Source of the DNA: a bacterium
GTDB taxonomy: Bacteria; SZUA-79; Acidulodesulfobacterales; Acidulodesulfobacteraceae
DNA: 5,926 nucleotides
Assembly (NCBI GenBank): GCA_021781285.1
Contig: JAJXXD010000024.1
Coordinates: 1 to 5,926 of the forward strand
Direction of reading: 5' to 3'
Shown: positions 1-4,846 of the stretch, in pieces
How positions within the stretch are numbered: position 1 is the first letter of the stretch
How the letters are laid out: the number at the start of each line of letters is the position of its first letter
The notes under the pieces: generated by a model
What the model saw: the letters and a program-made list of their open reading frames with translations, nothing else
The model's database searches: none
Told to the model about the DNA's origin: nothing
Position numbers and translations under genes: made by a program

Positions 1-669
1 GAAACTATAATTTCGTTAAGGTCGTATTTAAAATCTAAAAAATACATATATGAGATTATAGTCGTAGACGACGGAAGCACGGATGGAACGCTCAACGTGC
101 TCAATGATACTCTTTCGACCGATTTAAGAGTCGTCACTATTACTAAAAGCGGTAAGGGCACGGCGGTTAAAGAAGGTGTTATGTCCGCAGATAAAGAAAA
201 CGAATACGTTTTTTTTATGGACGCGGATTTATCGACCGACGCCTCCGAAATCGGAACTTTTATAGACATATTTAAAAACGAACCTGAGACCGACATTATA
301 ATCGGCTCGCGCTATCTGCCGGAAGGCGCCGTTATAGTCCAGCCCCCGTTCAGAAATCTTGTCGGCAGAACATTCAGCATGATTAAATCAAAACTCCTGG
401 GAATAAATTTCTTCGATTCGCAGTGCGGATTCAAAGCATTCAGAATGCAGACGGCAAAAAAGATTTTCGCAAAATCCGAAATAAAAGGTTTCTCGTTTGA
501 CGTCGAAATACTTTATATCGCGCTTCTCAACGGCATAAAAGTAAAAGAAGAGAGCGTCAACTGGCATCATAAACCGGGAGGACACGTAAATTTAATTGCC
601 GATTCCTTACCTATGCTGATAGAACTCATAGAAATATTTTTAAACAAAAACAAATACATTTTATTGTAG
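1..669 (+). CDS. GT2 glycosyltransferase, dolichyl/polyprenyl-phosphate glucosyltransferase-like (5' partial)
   Basis: The frame is open from the first base of the window to a TAG stop, giving 222 visible residues; the true start lies upstream. Numbering from the first visible residue, the GT-A fold nucleotide-binding signature VVDDGSTDGT is at 21-30 and the metal/sugar-nucleotide motif MDADLSTD is at about 73-80 (Asp74, Asp76). IIGSRY ends at 105, DSQCGFKAF is at 139-147, FSFDVEILY is at 164-172 and VNW is at 186-188. The order DSQCGFK, then FDVELLYIA-like, then VNW is characteristic of the ALG5/DPM1-like branch of family GT2. These enzymes move a sugar from UDP-glucose or GDP-mannose to a polyprenyl phosphate at the cytoplasmic membrane face. 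Only about 15-20 N-terminal residues (the P-x-x-N-E segment) are probably missing. No transmembrane segment is visible. An internal ATG at 97 is not the start, because it would remove the DDGS motif. The exact donor and acceptor cannot be told from sequence. Confidence 0.9.
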   Translation, partial: ETIISLRSYLKSKKYIYEIIVVDDGSTDGTLNVLNDTLSTDLRVVTITKSGKGTAVKEGVMSADKENEYVFFMDADLSTDASEIGTFIDIFKNEPETDIIIGSRYLPEGAVIVQPPFRNLVGRTFSMIKSKLLGINFFDSQCGFKAFRMQTAKKIFAKSEIKGFSFDVEILYIALLNGIKVKEESVNWHHKPGGHVNLIADSLPMLIELIEIFLNKNKYILL

Positions 670-720
670 TTATTGTGAGCGTCAGCCAACCAATTTTACA
701 ATTTTAAACGTTAAGCCGTT

Positions 721-1368
721 ATGGAATACCGGAAACTAGGTAAATCTTTTTACGATAAGGAAGATACGGTAAAAATCGCAAAGGAACTGATAGGAAAGTA
801 TTTATTGACTGATATTGACGGGGAAGGGGTCACCGGAGGTAAAATAGTTGAGACGGAAGCCTACCTCGGAGCAATAGACAAGGCATCTCATGGGTACGGC
901 AACCGCAAAACCGAAAGAAATAAAAATTTATATAAAGCCGGCGGATATGCTTACGTTTATTTTATATACGGTATGTATTATCTATTTAACGTAGTAACAG
1001 GCAAAGAAAATAACGCCGATGCCGTTTTAATCAGGGCAATAGAACCTGAGATAGGCTTGGATATAATGCTGAAAAGAAAAGAGAAAGCGGGAAGAGGCAA
1101 AGGTGTGGTTAACGGCGGAATTAACAGAATAACATCCGGTCCCGGTCTTTTAACTATTGCGCTTGGGATAAATTTAAGACATAACGGCATTCCGGTCTGC
1201 GAAGGTAAGGAACCTGAAAAACTCAATATATGGCTGGAAGACAGAAATGTAAATATAGCAGGTAAAGATGTCATCGAAACACCGAGAGTAGGAGTAGGCT
1301 ACGCCGCAGAACATGCTTTACTGCCTTACAGATTTAAAATAAAAGGAAATAAATGGGTAAGCAGATGA
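721..1368 (+). CDS. mpg: 3-methyladenine DNA glycosylase, AAG/MPG family
   Basis: This 215-residue protein has the usual length and motif order of the Pur_DNA_glyco (AAG/MPG) family. These monofunctional base-excision-repair glycosylases remove alkylated purines such as 3-methyladenine, and also hypoxanthine, from DNA. By alignment to the human enzyme from memory, VETEAY at 43-48 supplies the catalytic Glu46 (human Glu125) and Tyr48 (Tyr127). His57 matches His136, Tyr80 matches Tyr159, Tyr83 in YVYFIYGMYY matches the intercalating Tyr162, and Asn90 matches Asn169. Arg106 in LIRAIEP matches Arg182. GPGLLTIALGI and the C-terminal PRVGVGYA segment complete the fold, and no key residue is missing. 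It starts 51 bases after the glycosyltransferase stop. The ATG has no convincing Shine-Dalgarno, but the family core begins a few residues later, so no better start exists. Co-transcription with the glycosyltransferase is possible; a functional link is not evident. Confidence 0.95.
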   Translation: MEYRKLGKSFYDKEDTVKIAKELIGKYLLTDIDGEGVTGGKIVETEAYLGAIDKASHGYGNRKTERNKNLYKAGGYAYVYFIYGMYYLFNVVTGKENNADAVLIRAIEPEIGLDIMLKRKEKAGRGKGVVNGGINRITSGPGLLTIALGINLRHNGIPVCEGKEPEKLNIWLEDRNVNIAGKDVIETPRVGVGYAAEHALLPYRFKIKGNKWVSR

Positions 1369-1372
1369 AACC

Positions 1373-1463
1373 CCGTTTATCATTCCTGCATATCTTCTGC
1401 CTGCTTTTATCAAAGCATGCCAAAGCCTGCCTTTGATTGCAGGCATAAGACGGCAGGAAACGG
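1373..1463. repeat. Long imperfect inverted repeat (hairpin element) in the convergent gap
   Basis: Just downstream of the glycosylase stop, the two halves of this segment are near reverse complements. CCTGC at 1385-1389 pairs with GCAGG at 1453-1457. TCTT at 1393-1396 pairs with 1447-1450. TGCCTGC at 1398-1404 pairs with GCAGGCA at 1439-1445. ATCAAAG at 1409-1415 pairs with CTTTGAT at 1431-1437. CCGTTT at 1373-1378 matches AAACGG at 1458-1463 as a further outer arm. The apex contains two near-identical tandem 10-mers, AAAGCATGCC and AAAGCCTGCC, at 1412-1431. The internal mismatches resemble an ageing REP/MITE-like palindrome, but it may also help end transcription of the plus-strand genes. 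There is no clear T tract after it. Confidence 0.6.
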
Positions 1464-1492
1464 CTCATCCATATCTGTATCGCGCTTTATAT

Positions 1493-1532
1493 ATATTTTA
1501 GGCTGCAGCCGTTAAACAGCAGCCTAAAATAT
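1493..1532. terminator. Perfect 14-bp hairpin, probable terminator between convergent genes
   Basis: ATATTTTAGGCTGC (1493-1506) and its exact reverse complement (1519-1532) flank a 12-base loop. On the minus strand the stem begins 6 bases after the TAA of the lysine-rich microgene, the usual place for an operon-ending structure. It lies between convergent genes, so it could serve both strands. Neither side has a clean run of T after the stem, so it is not a textbook intrinsic terminator. Stem symmetry and position are seen directly; the terminating role is inferred. Confidence 0.6.
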
Positions 1533-1538
1533 TAAACG

Positions 1539-1595
1539 TTATTTCTTCTTTGTGGACGGTTTCTTTGTTTCTTTTTTAATCGGCTTATTTGCCAT
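1539..1595 (-). CDS. 18-residue lysine-rich microprotein
   Basis: The predicted product is MANKPIKKETKKPSTKKK: 8 Lys, 1 Glu, 2 Pro and no aromatic residue or cysteine, so net charge is about +7. It should be disordered and has no signal peptide or membrane segment. The ATG at 1595 follows a strong Shine-Dalgarno, GGAGG, with 8 bases between. That site overlaps the TGA stop of the epimerase gene (GGAGGTGA), and only 5 bases separate the TGA from the ATG, so translational coupling is likely. A perfect hairpin starts 6 bases after its stop, which places the microgene as the last cistron of the minus-strand series. I recognise no family. Basic tails of this kind bind nucleic acid or other polyanions in other proteins, but a function cannot be assigned. 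The main alternative is that it is a chance ORF in the operon trailer. Confidence 0.55.
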   Translation of the reverse strand: MANKPIKKETKKPSTKKK

Positions 1596-1600
1596 TGTCT

Positions 1601-2533
1601 TCACCTCCGGTTATTGAGTAGAAACCATTTATATGTTTCTTTAATTCCTTCGCTAAAATCGGTTTTCGGTATAAAATTCATATCTTTTTTTATTTTCTCG
1701 TAATTCAAACAGCTTGTTTTCTGTTCGCCGAGTTTAGCAGGTCCGTGAACCTCTTTATATTTATTATCGAAATTTTTATTAATTTCTTTAAATAAATCGT
1801 TCACGCTTATTTCTATGGAAGTTCCGACATTGTAAATTCCGACTTTATCGATGTTTTCCAGAGCTAAAATATTAGCCTTTACGACGTCTTCGACATAAAC
1901 GTAATCCCGTGTTTGATCGCCGTCGCCGTTAATAATCGGCTGTTCTCCTTTAAGCATCTTATTTAAAAATATCGCTACGACTCCGGCTTCGCCGTGAGGA
2001 TTCTGCCTTGGACCGTAAACGTTTCCGTAGCGAAGGGATACATATTTAAGCCCGAATATTTCGTTATAATAATTTAAGAATTTATCCGTTGCAAGTTTTG
2101 CTATTCCGTAAGGAGACAGCGGCCATTCGGGATGATTTTCGGGAGTAGGCCTGACATCGGTATCGCCGTAAATAGCGCCGCCGGTCGAAGAAAAAATAAA
2201 CTTTTTAATTTTAAAATCGGAGGAAAGTTTAATTAAATTTAACGTCCCCATTATGTTTGTTTCGGCATCAAACAAAGGGTCGGAAACGGATTTTCTGACG
2301 TCTATCTGTGCGGCAAAATGATAAATTATTTCGGGGGATTCTTCGGCAAATATATTTTCTATTTTTTTAAAATCCGTAATATCTGTTTTTACAAATTTTG
2401 CCTTGGGATTAATATTATACTCAAAACCGGTCGAAAGATTGTCGATTATTACGACGTCGTTTCCTTTGGCGATAAGTTCGTCCGTAACATGGCTTCCGAT
2501 AAATCCCGCCCCGCCGGTTAAAAGTATTTTCAA
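1601..2533 (-). CDS. NAD-dependent sugar epimerase/dehydratase, UDP-glucose 4-epimerase-like
   Basis: This 310-residue extended short-chain dehydrogenase/reductase matches the usual length of compact bacterial GalE-like enzymes. TGGAGFIGS (6-14) is the Rossmann glycine motif, and Asp31 in IIDNLSTG is placed to bind the NAD adenosine ribose. HFAAQIDVRKS (72-82) and FSSTGGAIYG (114-123) follow. Thr117 or Ser116, with Tyr142 and Lys146 of YGIAK, forms the Ser/Thr-Tyr-Lys catalytic set. RYGNVYGPRQ and GDGDQTRDYVYVEDV are typical of nucleotide-sugar epimerases. The likely reaction is interconversion of UDP-glucose and UDP-galactose, or of their N-acetyl or uronic forms, feeding glycan synthesis. 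Sequence alone does not fix the substrate. The start is TTG, 25 bases after the ilvE stop, with AAGGAG 6 bases upstream of it; this start puts the glycine motif at the expected distance from the N-terminus. Its stop overlaps the Shine-Dalgarno of the microgene. Confidence 0.9.
   Translation of the reverse strand: MKILLTGGAGFIGSHVTDELIAKGNDVVIIDNLSTGFEYNINPKAKFVKTDITDFKKIENIFAEESPEIIYHFAAQIDVRKSVSDPLFDAETNIMGTLNLIKLSSDFKIKKFIFSSTGGAIYGDTDVRPTPENHPEWPLSPYGIAKLATDKFLNYYNEIFGLKYVSLRYGNVYGPRQNPHGEAGVVAIFLNKMLKGEQPIINGDGDQTRDYVYVEDVVKANILALENIDKVGIYNVGTSIEISVNDLFKEINKNFDNKYKEVHGPAKLGEQKTSCLNYEKIKKDMNFIPKTDFSEGIKETYKWFLLNNRR
1604..1608 (-). promoter_or_regulatory. Shine-Dalgarno of the microgene, embedded in the epimerase 3' end
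   Basis: On the minus strand the sequence reads CGGAGGTGAAGACAATG. GGAGG encodes the last residues of the epimerase and runs directly into its TGA stop, and ATG follows 8 bases after the GGAGG. Ribosomes ending the epimerase would be placed at the microgene start, a standard coupling geometry. Confidence 0.6.
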
Positions 2534-2539
2534 AATACT

Positions 2540-2545
2540 CTCCTT
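2540..2545 (-). promoter_or_regulatory. Shine-Dalgarno that fixes the TTG start of the epimerase
   Basis: AAGGAG on the minus strand stands 6 bases before the TTG at 2533 and lies inside the 25-base gap after the ilvE stop. No ATG or GTG fits the conserved N-terminus (MKILLTGGAGFIG), so this site supports a rare TTG start. Confidence 0.75.
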
Positions 2546-2558
2546 ATGCTTCTTGTTT

Positions 2559-3521
2559 TCAACGAACGTAAGTCAGCCATTTTTCGTATTTTTTATTTCC
2601 GCCTTTTACTACATTAAAAAATATCTTCTGTAATTCGAGTGCAACTTTGCCTGCCTTTCCCATACCTATTTTCCTGTCGTCTATTTCCCTGACGGGGGTG
2701 ACTTCGGCGGCGGTTCCGGTTAAAAAAACCTCGTCGGCGATATAAAGTTGATCCCGGGTAATCCTTTCTTCTTTAATTTTTAACCCCATTTCTTTTTCCA
2801 TAACCTCAATAACGCTTTTTCTGGTAATACCCGGAAGAACGGAAGAAAGAGGCGGGGTTTTAATATATCCGTCGGAATAAACGAAGATATTTTCGCCGCT
2901 TGCCTCGCACACGAATCCTAGAGTATCGAGCATTATCGCCTCGTCGTAACCGGCGTTAACGGCTTCTTTTTTTGCCAGAATAGAATTTATATATTGACCG
3001 GTGGATTTGGACATACCCATAAAAGTATTAACATGAAACCTTGCGTAAGAAGACACCTTTGCTCTGATGCCGTTTTTAAGGGCTTCTTCTCCAAGATATG
3101 CCCCCCAGTACCAAGCGGAAACAGCGATTCTGGTATCATAATTTTTTATGAATATGCCGAGTCCGCCCCCGTCGCCTATAAAGATAAGGGGTCTTATATA
3201 GCATTCTTTAAATTTATTTATTTTAACAGTTTCTATAATTGCCTTTTTAATCTCTTTCTTTTCGTAAGGAACCGGTATCTGAAGAATATGGCAGGAGTTA
3301 TAAAGCCTGTCTATATGCTCATCGAGCCGGAAAACGGCCGAACCGTCTTTTTTTGTTTCATAGCATCTTATGCCTTCGAATGCGCCGAGACCGTAATGCA
3401 AAGAATGGCTGTTGACGGAAACCTTGGCATCTTTATAATCGACAAATTTCCCGTCCATCCATACTTTTGAACCCTCAAAAGGACTGGCGTTGCTCTTACC
3501 GGCTGTTTTTTTGCCTTTCAT
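2559..3521 (-). CDS. ilvE: Branched-chain amino acid aminotransferase (class IV PLP)
   Basis: This 320-residue fold-type IV aminotransferase transfers the amino group between glutamate and the 2-oxo acids of leucine, isoleucine and valine, in the cytoplasm. VWMDGKFVDYKDAKVSVNSHSLHYG (20-44) with GAFEGIRCY (46-54) is the family N-terminal core. Lys172 in MSKSTGQY is the PLP Schiff-base lysine and Glu206 in CEASGEN the cofactor N1 partner. Their 34-residue spacing equals that of Lys159/Glu193 in E. coli IlvE as I recall it. LPGITR (229-234) and GTAAEVTPV (269-277) are the phosphate-binding and substrate loops. The first 15 or so residues are a Lys/Ser-rich extension beyond the usual start; ATG 3521 has only a weak GAGAG upstream, and the next Met (22) is inside the core, so 3521 is kept. 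D-amino acid transaminase or 4-amino-4-deoxychorismate lyase are less likely given the IlvE-like motifs. It lies 137 bases after mtnA and could also supply the final transamination of methionine salvage. Confidence 0.92.
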   Translation of the reverse strand: MKGKKTAGKSNASPFEGSKVWMDGKFVDYKDAKVSVNSHSLHYGLGAFEGIRCYETKKDGSAVFRLDEHIDRLYNSCHILQIPVPYEKKEIKKAIIETVKINKFKECYIRPLIFIGDGGGLGIFIKNYDTRIAVSAWYWGAYLGEEALKNGIRAKVSSYARFHVNTFMGMSKSTGQYINSILAKKEAVNAGYDEAIMLDTLGFVCEASGENIFVYSDGYIKTPPLSSVLPGITRKSVIEVMEKEMGLKIKEERITRDQLYIADEVFLTGTAAEVTPVREIDDRKIGMGKAGKVALELQKIFFNVVKGGNKKYEKWLTYVR

Positions 3522-3565
3522 AATTTTTCTCTCTTTTAAAATTTAAAAATTAAATTTATTTCTAA

Positions 3566-3571
3566 ATTATA
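3566..3571 (-). promoter_or_regulatory. Possible -10 box upstream of ilvE
   Basis: The minus strand contains TATAAT 44 bases upstream of the ilvE ATG, in a very AT-rich stretch. No good TTGACA-like -35 lies at the right distance. In such AT-rich DNA a perfect -10 match is not rare, so this is only a candidate internal promoter for ilvE-epimerase-microgene. Confidence 0.25.
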
Positions 3572-3572
3572 T

Positions 3573-3635
3573 ACAATCTTGTTTATAATTGCGAGCATAT
3601 AGATTGTTTAGCGGTCTTCGACCACTCGCAATGAC
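3573..3635. repeat. Degenerate REP-like palindromic element between mtnA and ilvE
   Basis: Read on the minus strand, the element begins GTCATTGCGAG, continues through GGTCGAAGACC and reaches CAATCT. This matches, with changes, the GTCATTGCGAG...CGAAG...AAGCAATCT palindrome that I recall as dispersed in many bacterial genomes. Direct symmetry is visible: ATTGCGAG at 3588-3595 pairs with CTCGCAAT at 3625-3632, ACAATCT at 3573-3579 pairs with AGATTGT at 3601-3607, and GGTC/GACC at 3613-3623 forms a small hairpin with a 3-base loop. It fills most of the 137-base gap and could act as an RNA hairpin between the two cistrons. Confidence 0.55.
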
Positions 3636-3658
3636 TGATTTTTATATATTTTATATTA

Positions 3659-4732
3659 TCATTTACGGAAAATCTCCGCAATAGATTTTTTATAATCGGG
3701 ATAAAGAATTCCTTTTTCGGTTATTATGGCAGACACGTATTTATTTGGAGTTACGTCGAAAGCGTAATTTAACGCCTTTGCGTTTTCGGGCGCAATCCTT
3801 TTGCCGAATACCGTGACAACCTCGTTTATATCCCGTTCCTCAATAGGAATTTCATCGCCGGATTCAAGGTTTATATCTATCGTGGAAAGCGGGGCGGCTA
3901 CGTAAAACGGAATATTATTTTCTTTTGCGAGAACGGCAACCTGATAAGTTCCGATTTTATTTGCGACGTCGCCGTTGGACGCTATTCTGTCGGCGCCGAC
4001 TATAACCGCGTTAATTTTACCTTTTCTCATCAATAGCCCCGCTGAATTATCGGCAATAAGGGTAACCGGAATGTCGTCCTCCATAAGTTCCCACATAGTT
4101 AGTCTTGCCCCCTGAAGAAACGGTCTTGTTTCGTCGGATATTACCGATATTTTTTTATTTTCGGAAACCGCCGCCCTTATGACTCCCAGCGCGGTGCCGT
4201 AGCCGGCGGTAGCAAGCGCGCCGGCATTGCAGTGGGTAAGAACGTTAAAGCCGTCTTTTAAAAGGGATGCCCCGTATCGTCCCATATTTTTGTTTATTTC
4301 TATATCCTCATCATAGATTTTGAGGGATTCGGCTCTTATGCGGCTTACTATTTTTTTTAGATCGGCATTGTTTTTATCTACGCTTTTTCCTTCGGTTTCT
4401 ACAAGCTCTTTAATTCTGCTTATCGCCCAGCCGAGATTTACAGCGGTAGGTCTTGCCGAGAACATAAAACCCGCTATATCAAAAAACTTCTTTTTAAACG
4501 TTTCGTAACTGTTTACTTCCGGCAAATCAAGCACGGATTTAGCGCCGAGATACAAACCGAAAGCCGCAGAAACACCGATTGCCGGAGCGCCCCTGACAAT
4601 CATATCTTTTATGGCATCATACACATCTTTGTAAGTTTTTAATTCGACGTAAATTATTTCAAGAGGAAGTTTTCTCTGGTCGAGCATTTCGACGACGTCG
4701 TCGTCCCTTAATTTTAAAGTATAAAAAGCCAT
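3659..4732 (-). CDS. mtnA: S-methyl-5-thioribose-1-phosphate isomerase
   Basis: This 357-residue protein is a typical-length member of the eIF2B-like MtnA family. It isomerises methylthioribose-1-phosphate to methylthioribulose-1-phosphate in the methionine salvage pathway. IVRGAPAIGVSAAFG (45-59) and SARPTAVNLGWA (92-103) are the family N-terminal signatures. HCNAGALAT (167-175) contains the catalytic Cys168, DETRPFLQGARLT (200-212) lines the pocket, and VGADRIASNGDVANKIGTY (245-263) contains the catalytic Asp248. The Cys-Asp spacing of 80 equals that of the Bacillus subtilis enzyme (Cys160/Asp240). The intact signatures favour MtnA over the related ribose-1,5-bisphosphate isomerases and eIF2B subunits. 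ATG 4732 has a strong GGAGG 9 bases upstream (4742-4746). It lies 85 bases after gatB, in the same direction. No other salvage gene is visible. Confidence 0.95.
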   Translation of the reverse strand: MAFYTLKLRDDDVVEMLDQRKLPLEIIYVELKTYKDVYDAIKDMIVRGAPAIGVSAAFGLYLGAKSVLDLPEVNSYETFKKKFFDIAGFMFSARPTAVNLGWAISRIKELVETEGKSVDKNNADLKKIVSRIRAESLKIYDEDIEINKNMGRYGASLLKDGFNVLTHCNAGALATAGYGTALGVIRAAVSENKKISVISDETRPFLQGARLTMWELMEDDIPVTLIADNSAGLLMRKGKINAVIVGADRIASNGDVANKIGTYQVAVLAKENNIPFYVAAPLSTIDINLESGDEIPIEERDINEVVTVFGKRIAPENAKALNYAFDVTPNKYVSAIITEKGILYPDYKKSIAEIFRK

Positions 4733-4751
4733 TTTTTAAAGCCTCCGTATT

Positions 4752-4807
4752 AAAAAAACCTAAAAATTTATATCTACAGATTCAACCACCTGTTTTACTA
4801 TTTTAGG
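4752..4807 (-). terminator. Weak AT-rich hairpin with T7 tract between gatB and mtnA
   Basis: On the minus strand CCTAAAA (4807-4801) pairs with TTTTAGG (4765-4759), followed at once by seven T (4758-4752). Inside the long loop, ACAG (4793-4790) can pair with CTGT (4779-4776). Stem plus T tract is the layout of an intrinsic terminator or attenuator, but the outer stem is AT-rich and the loop is about 35 bases, so strength is doubtful. If active it would reduce readthrough from gatB into mtnA. Confidence 0.3.
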
Positions 4808-4846
4808 ATGTAATATTTTATTTGAATGAAACGGGATCACGGCTCC
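4760..4846 (-). pseudogene. Relic of a HicA/YcfA-family toxin C-terminus overlapping the gatB 3' end
   Basis: In a different frame from gatB, the minus strand encodes GAVIPFHSNKILHPK followed by IVKQVVESVDINF and a TAG stop. The pattern V-P-x-H-S-x-K-x-L-x-P-K-x-[LV]-x-x-[IV]-[LV] with a closing D-I matches the C-terminal half of HicA-type double-stranded-RNA-binding mRNA interferases as I know them. The N-terminal part, with the catalytic GSHH histidine, is absent: the frame is closed by a TGA shortly upstream, inside gatB coding sequence. A GTG at 4840 with GGAGG 4 bases before it could start a 26-residue peptide, but that peptide would lack the active site. The most likely reading is a gene fragment left after deletion, whose 5' edge met gatB. 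No HicB antitoxin is visible. The family call rests on memory of the motif over a short stretch. Confidence 0.45.

Noticed and set aside
670..720. Gap between the glycosyltransferase and the DNA glycosylase genes as a promoter region.
   Set aside because: No convincing -35/-10 pair, hairpin or Shine-Dalgarno was found in these 51 bases.
388..1274. Minus-strand open frames at 388-585 and 978-1274.
   Set aside because: They lie wholly inside the well-supported glycosyltransferase and DNA glycosylase genes on the plus strand, and their products show no recognisable motif.
1365..1436. A 23-residue plus-strand ORF whose ATG overlaps the glycosylase TGA (ATGA) and whose product looks like a short hydrophobic leader.
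   Set aside because: It is encoded entirely by the long palindrome, has no Shine-Dalgarno, and ends inside the inner arm of the hairpin. The ATGA overlap is a common chance event.
2318..3470. Plus-strand open frames at 2318-2521, 2403-2633 and 2994-3470.
   Set aside because: They are antisense shadows of the epimerase and ilvE genes, with low-complexity Phe/Ile-rich or patternless products and no ribosome binding sites.
3539..3557. AT-only inverted repeat AAATTT...AAATTT upstream of ilvE as an operator or terminator.
   Set aside because: Symmetry of this length is expected by chance in such AT-rich DNA, and it lies in the leader of ilvE without other supporting signals.
4320..4508. Plus-strand open frame of 62 codons inside mtnA.
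   Set aside because: It is antisense to a conserved, motif-rich gene and has a Ser/Leu/Phe-rich composition typical of shadow frames.
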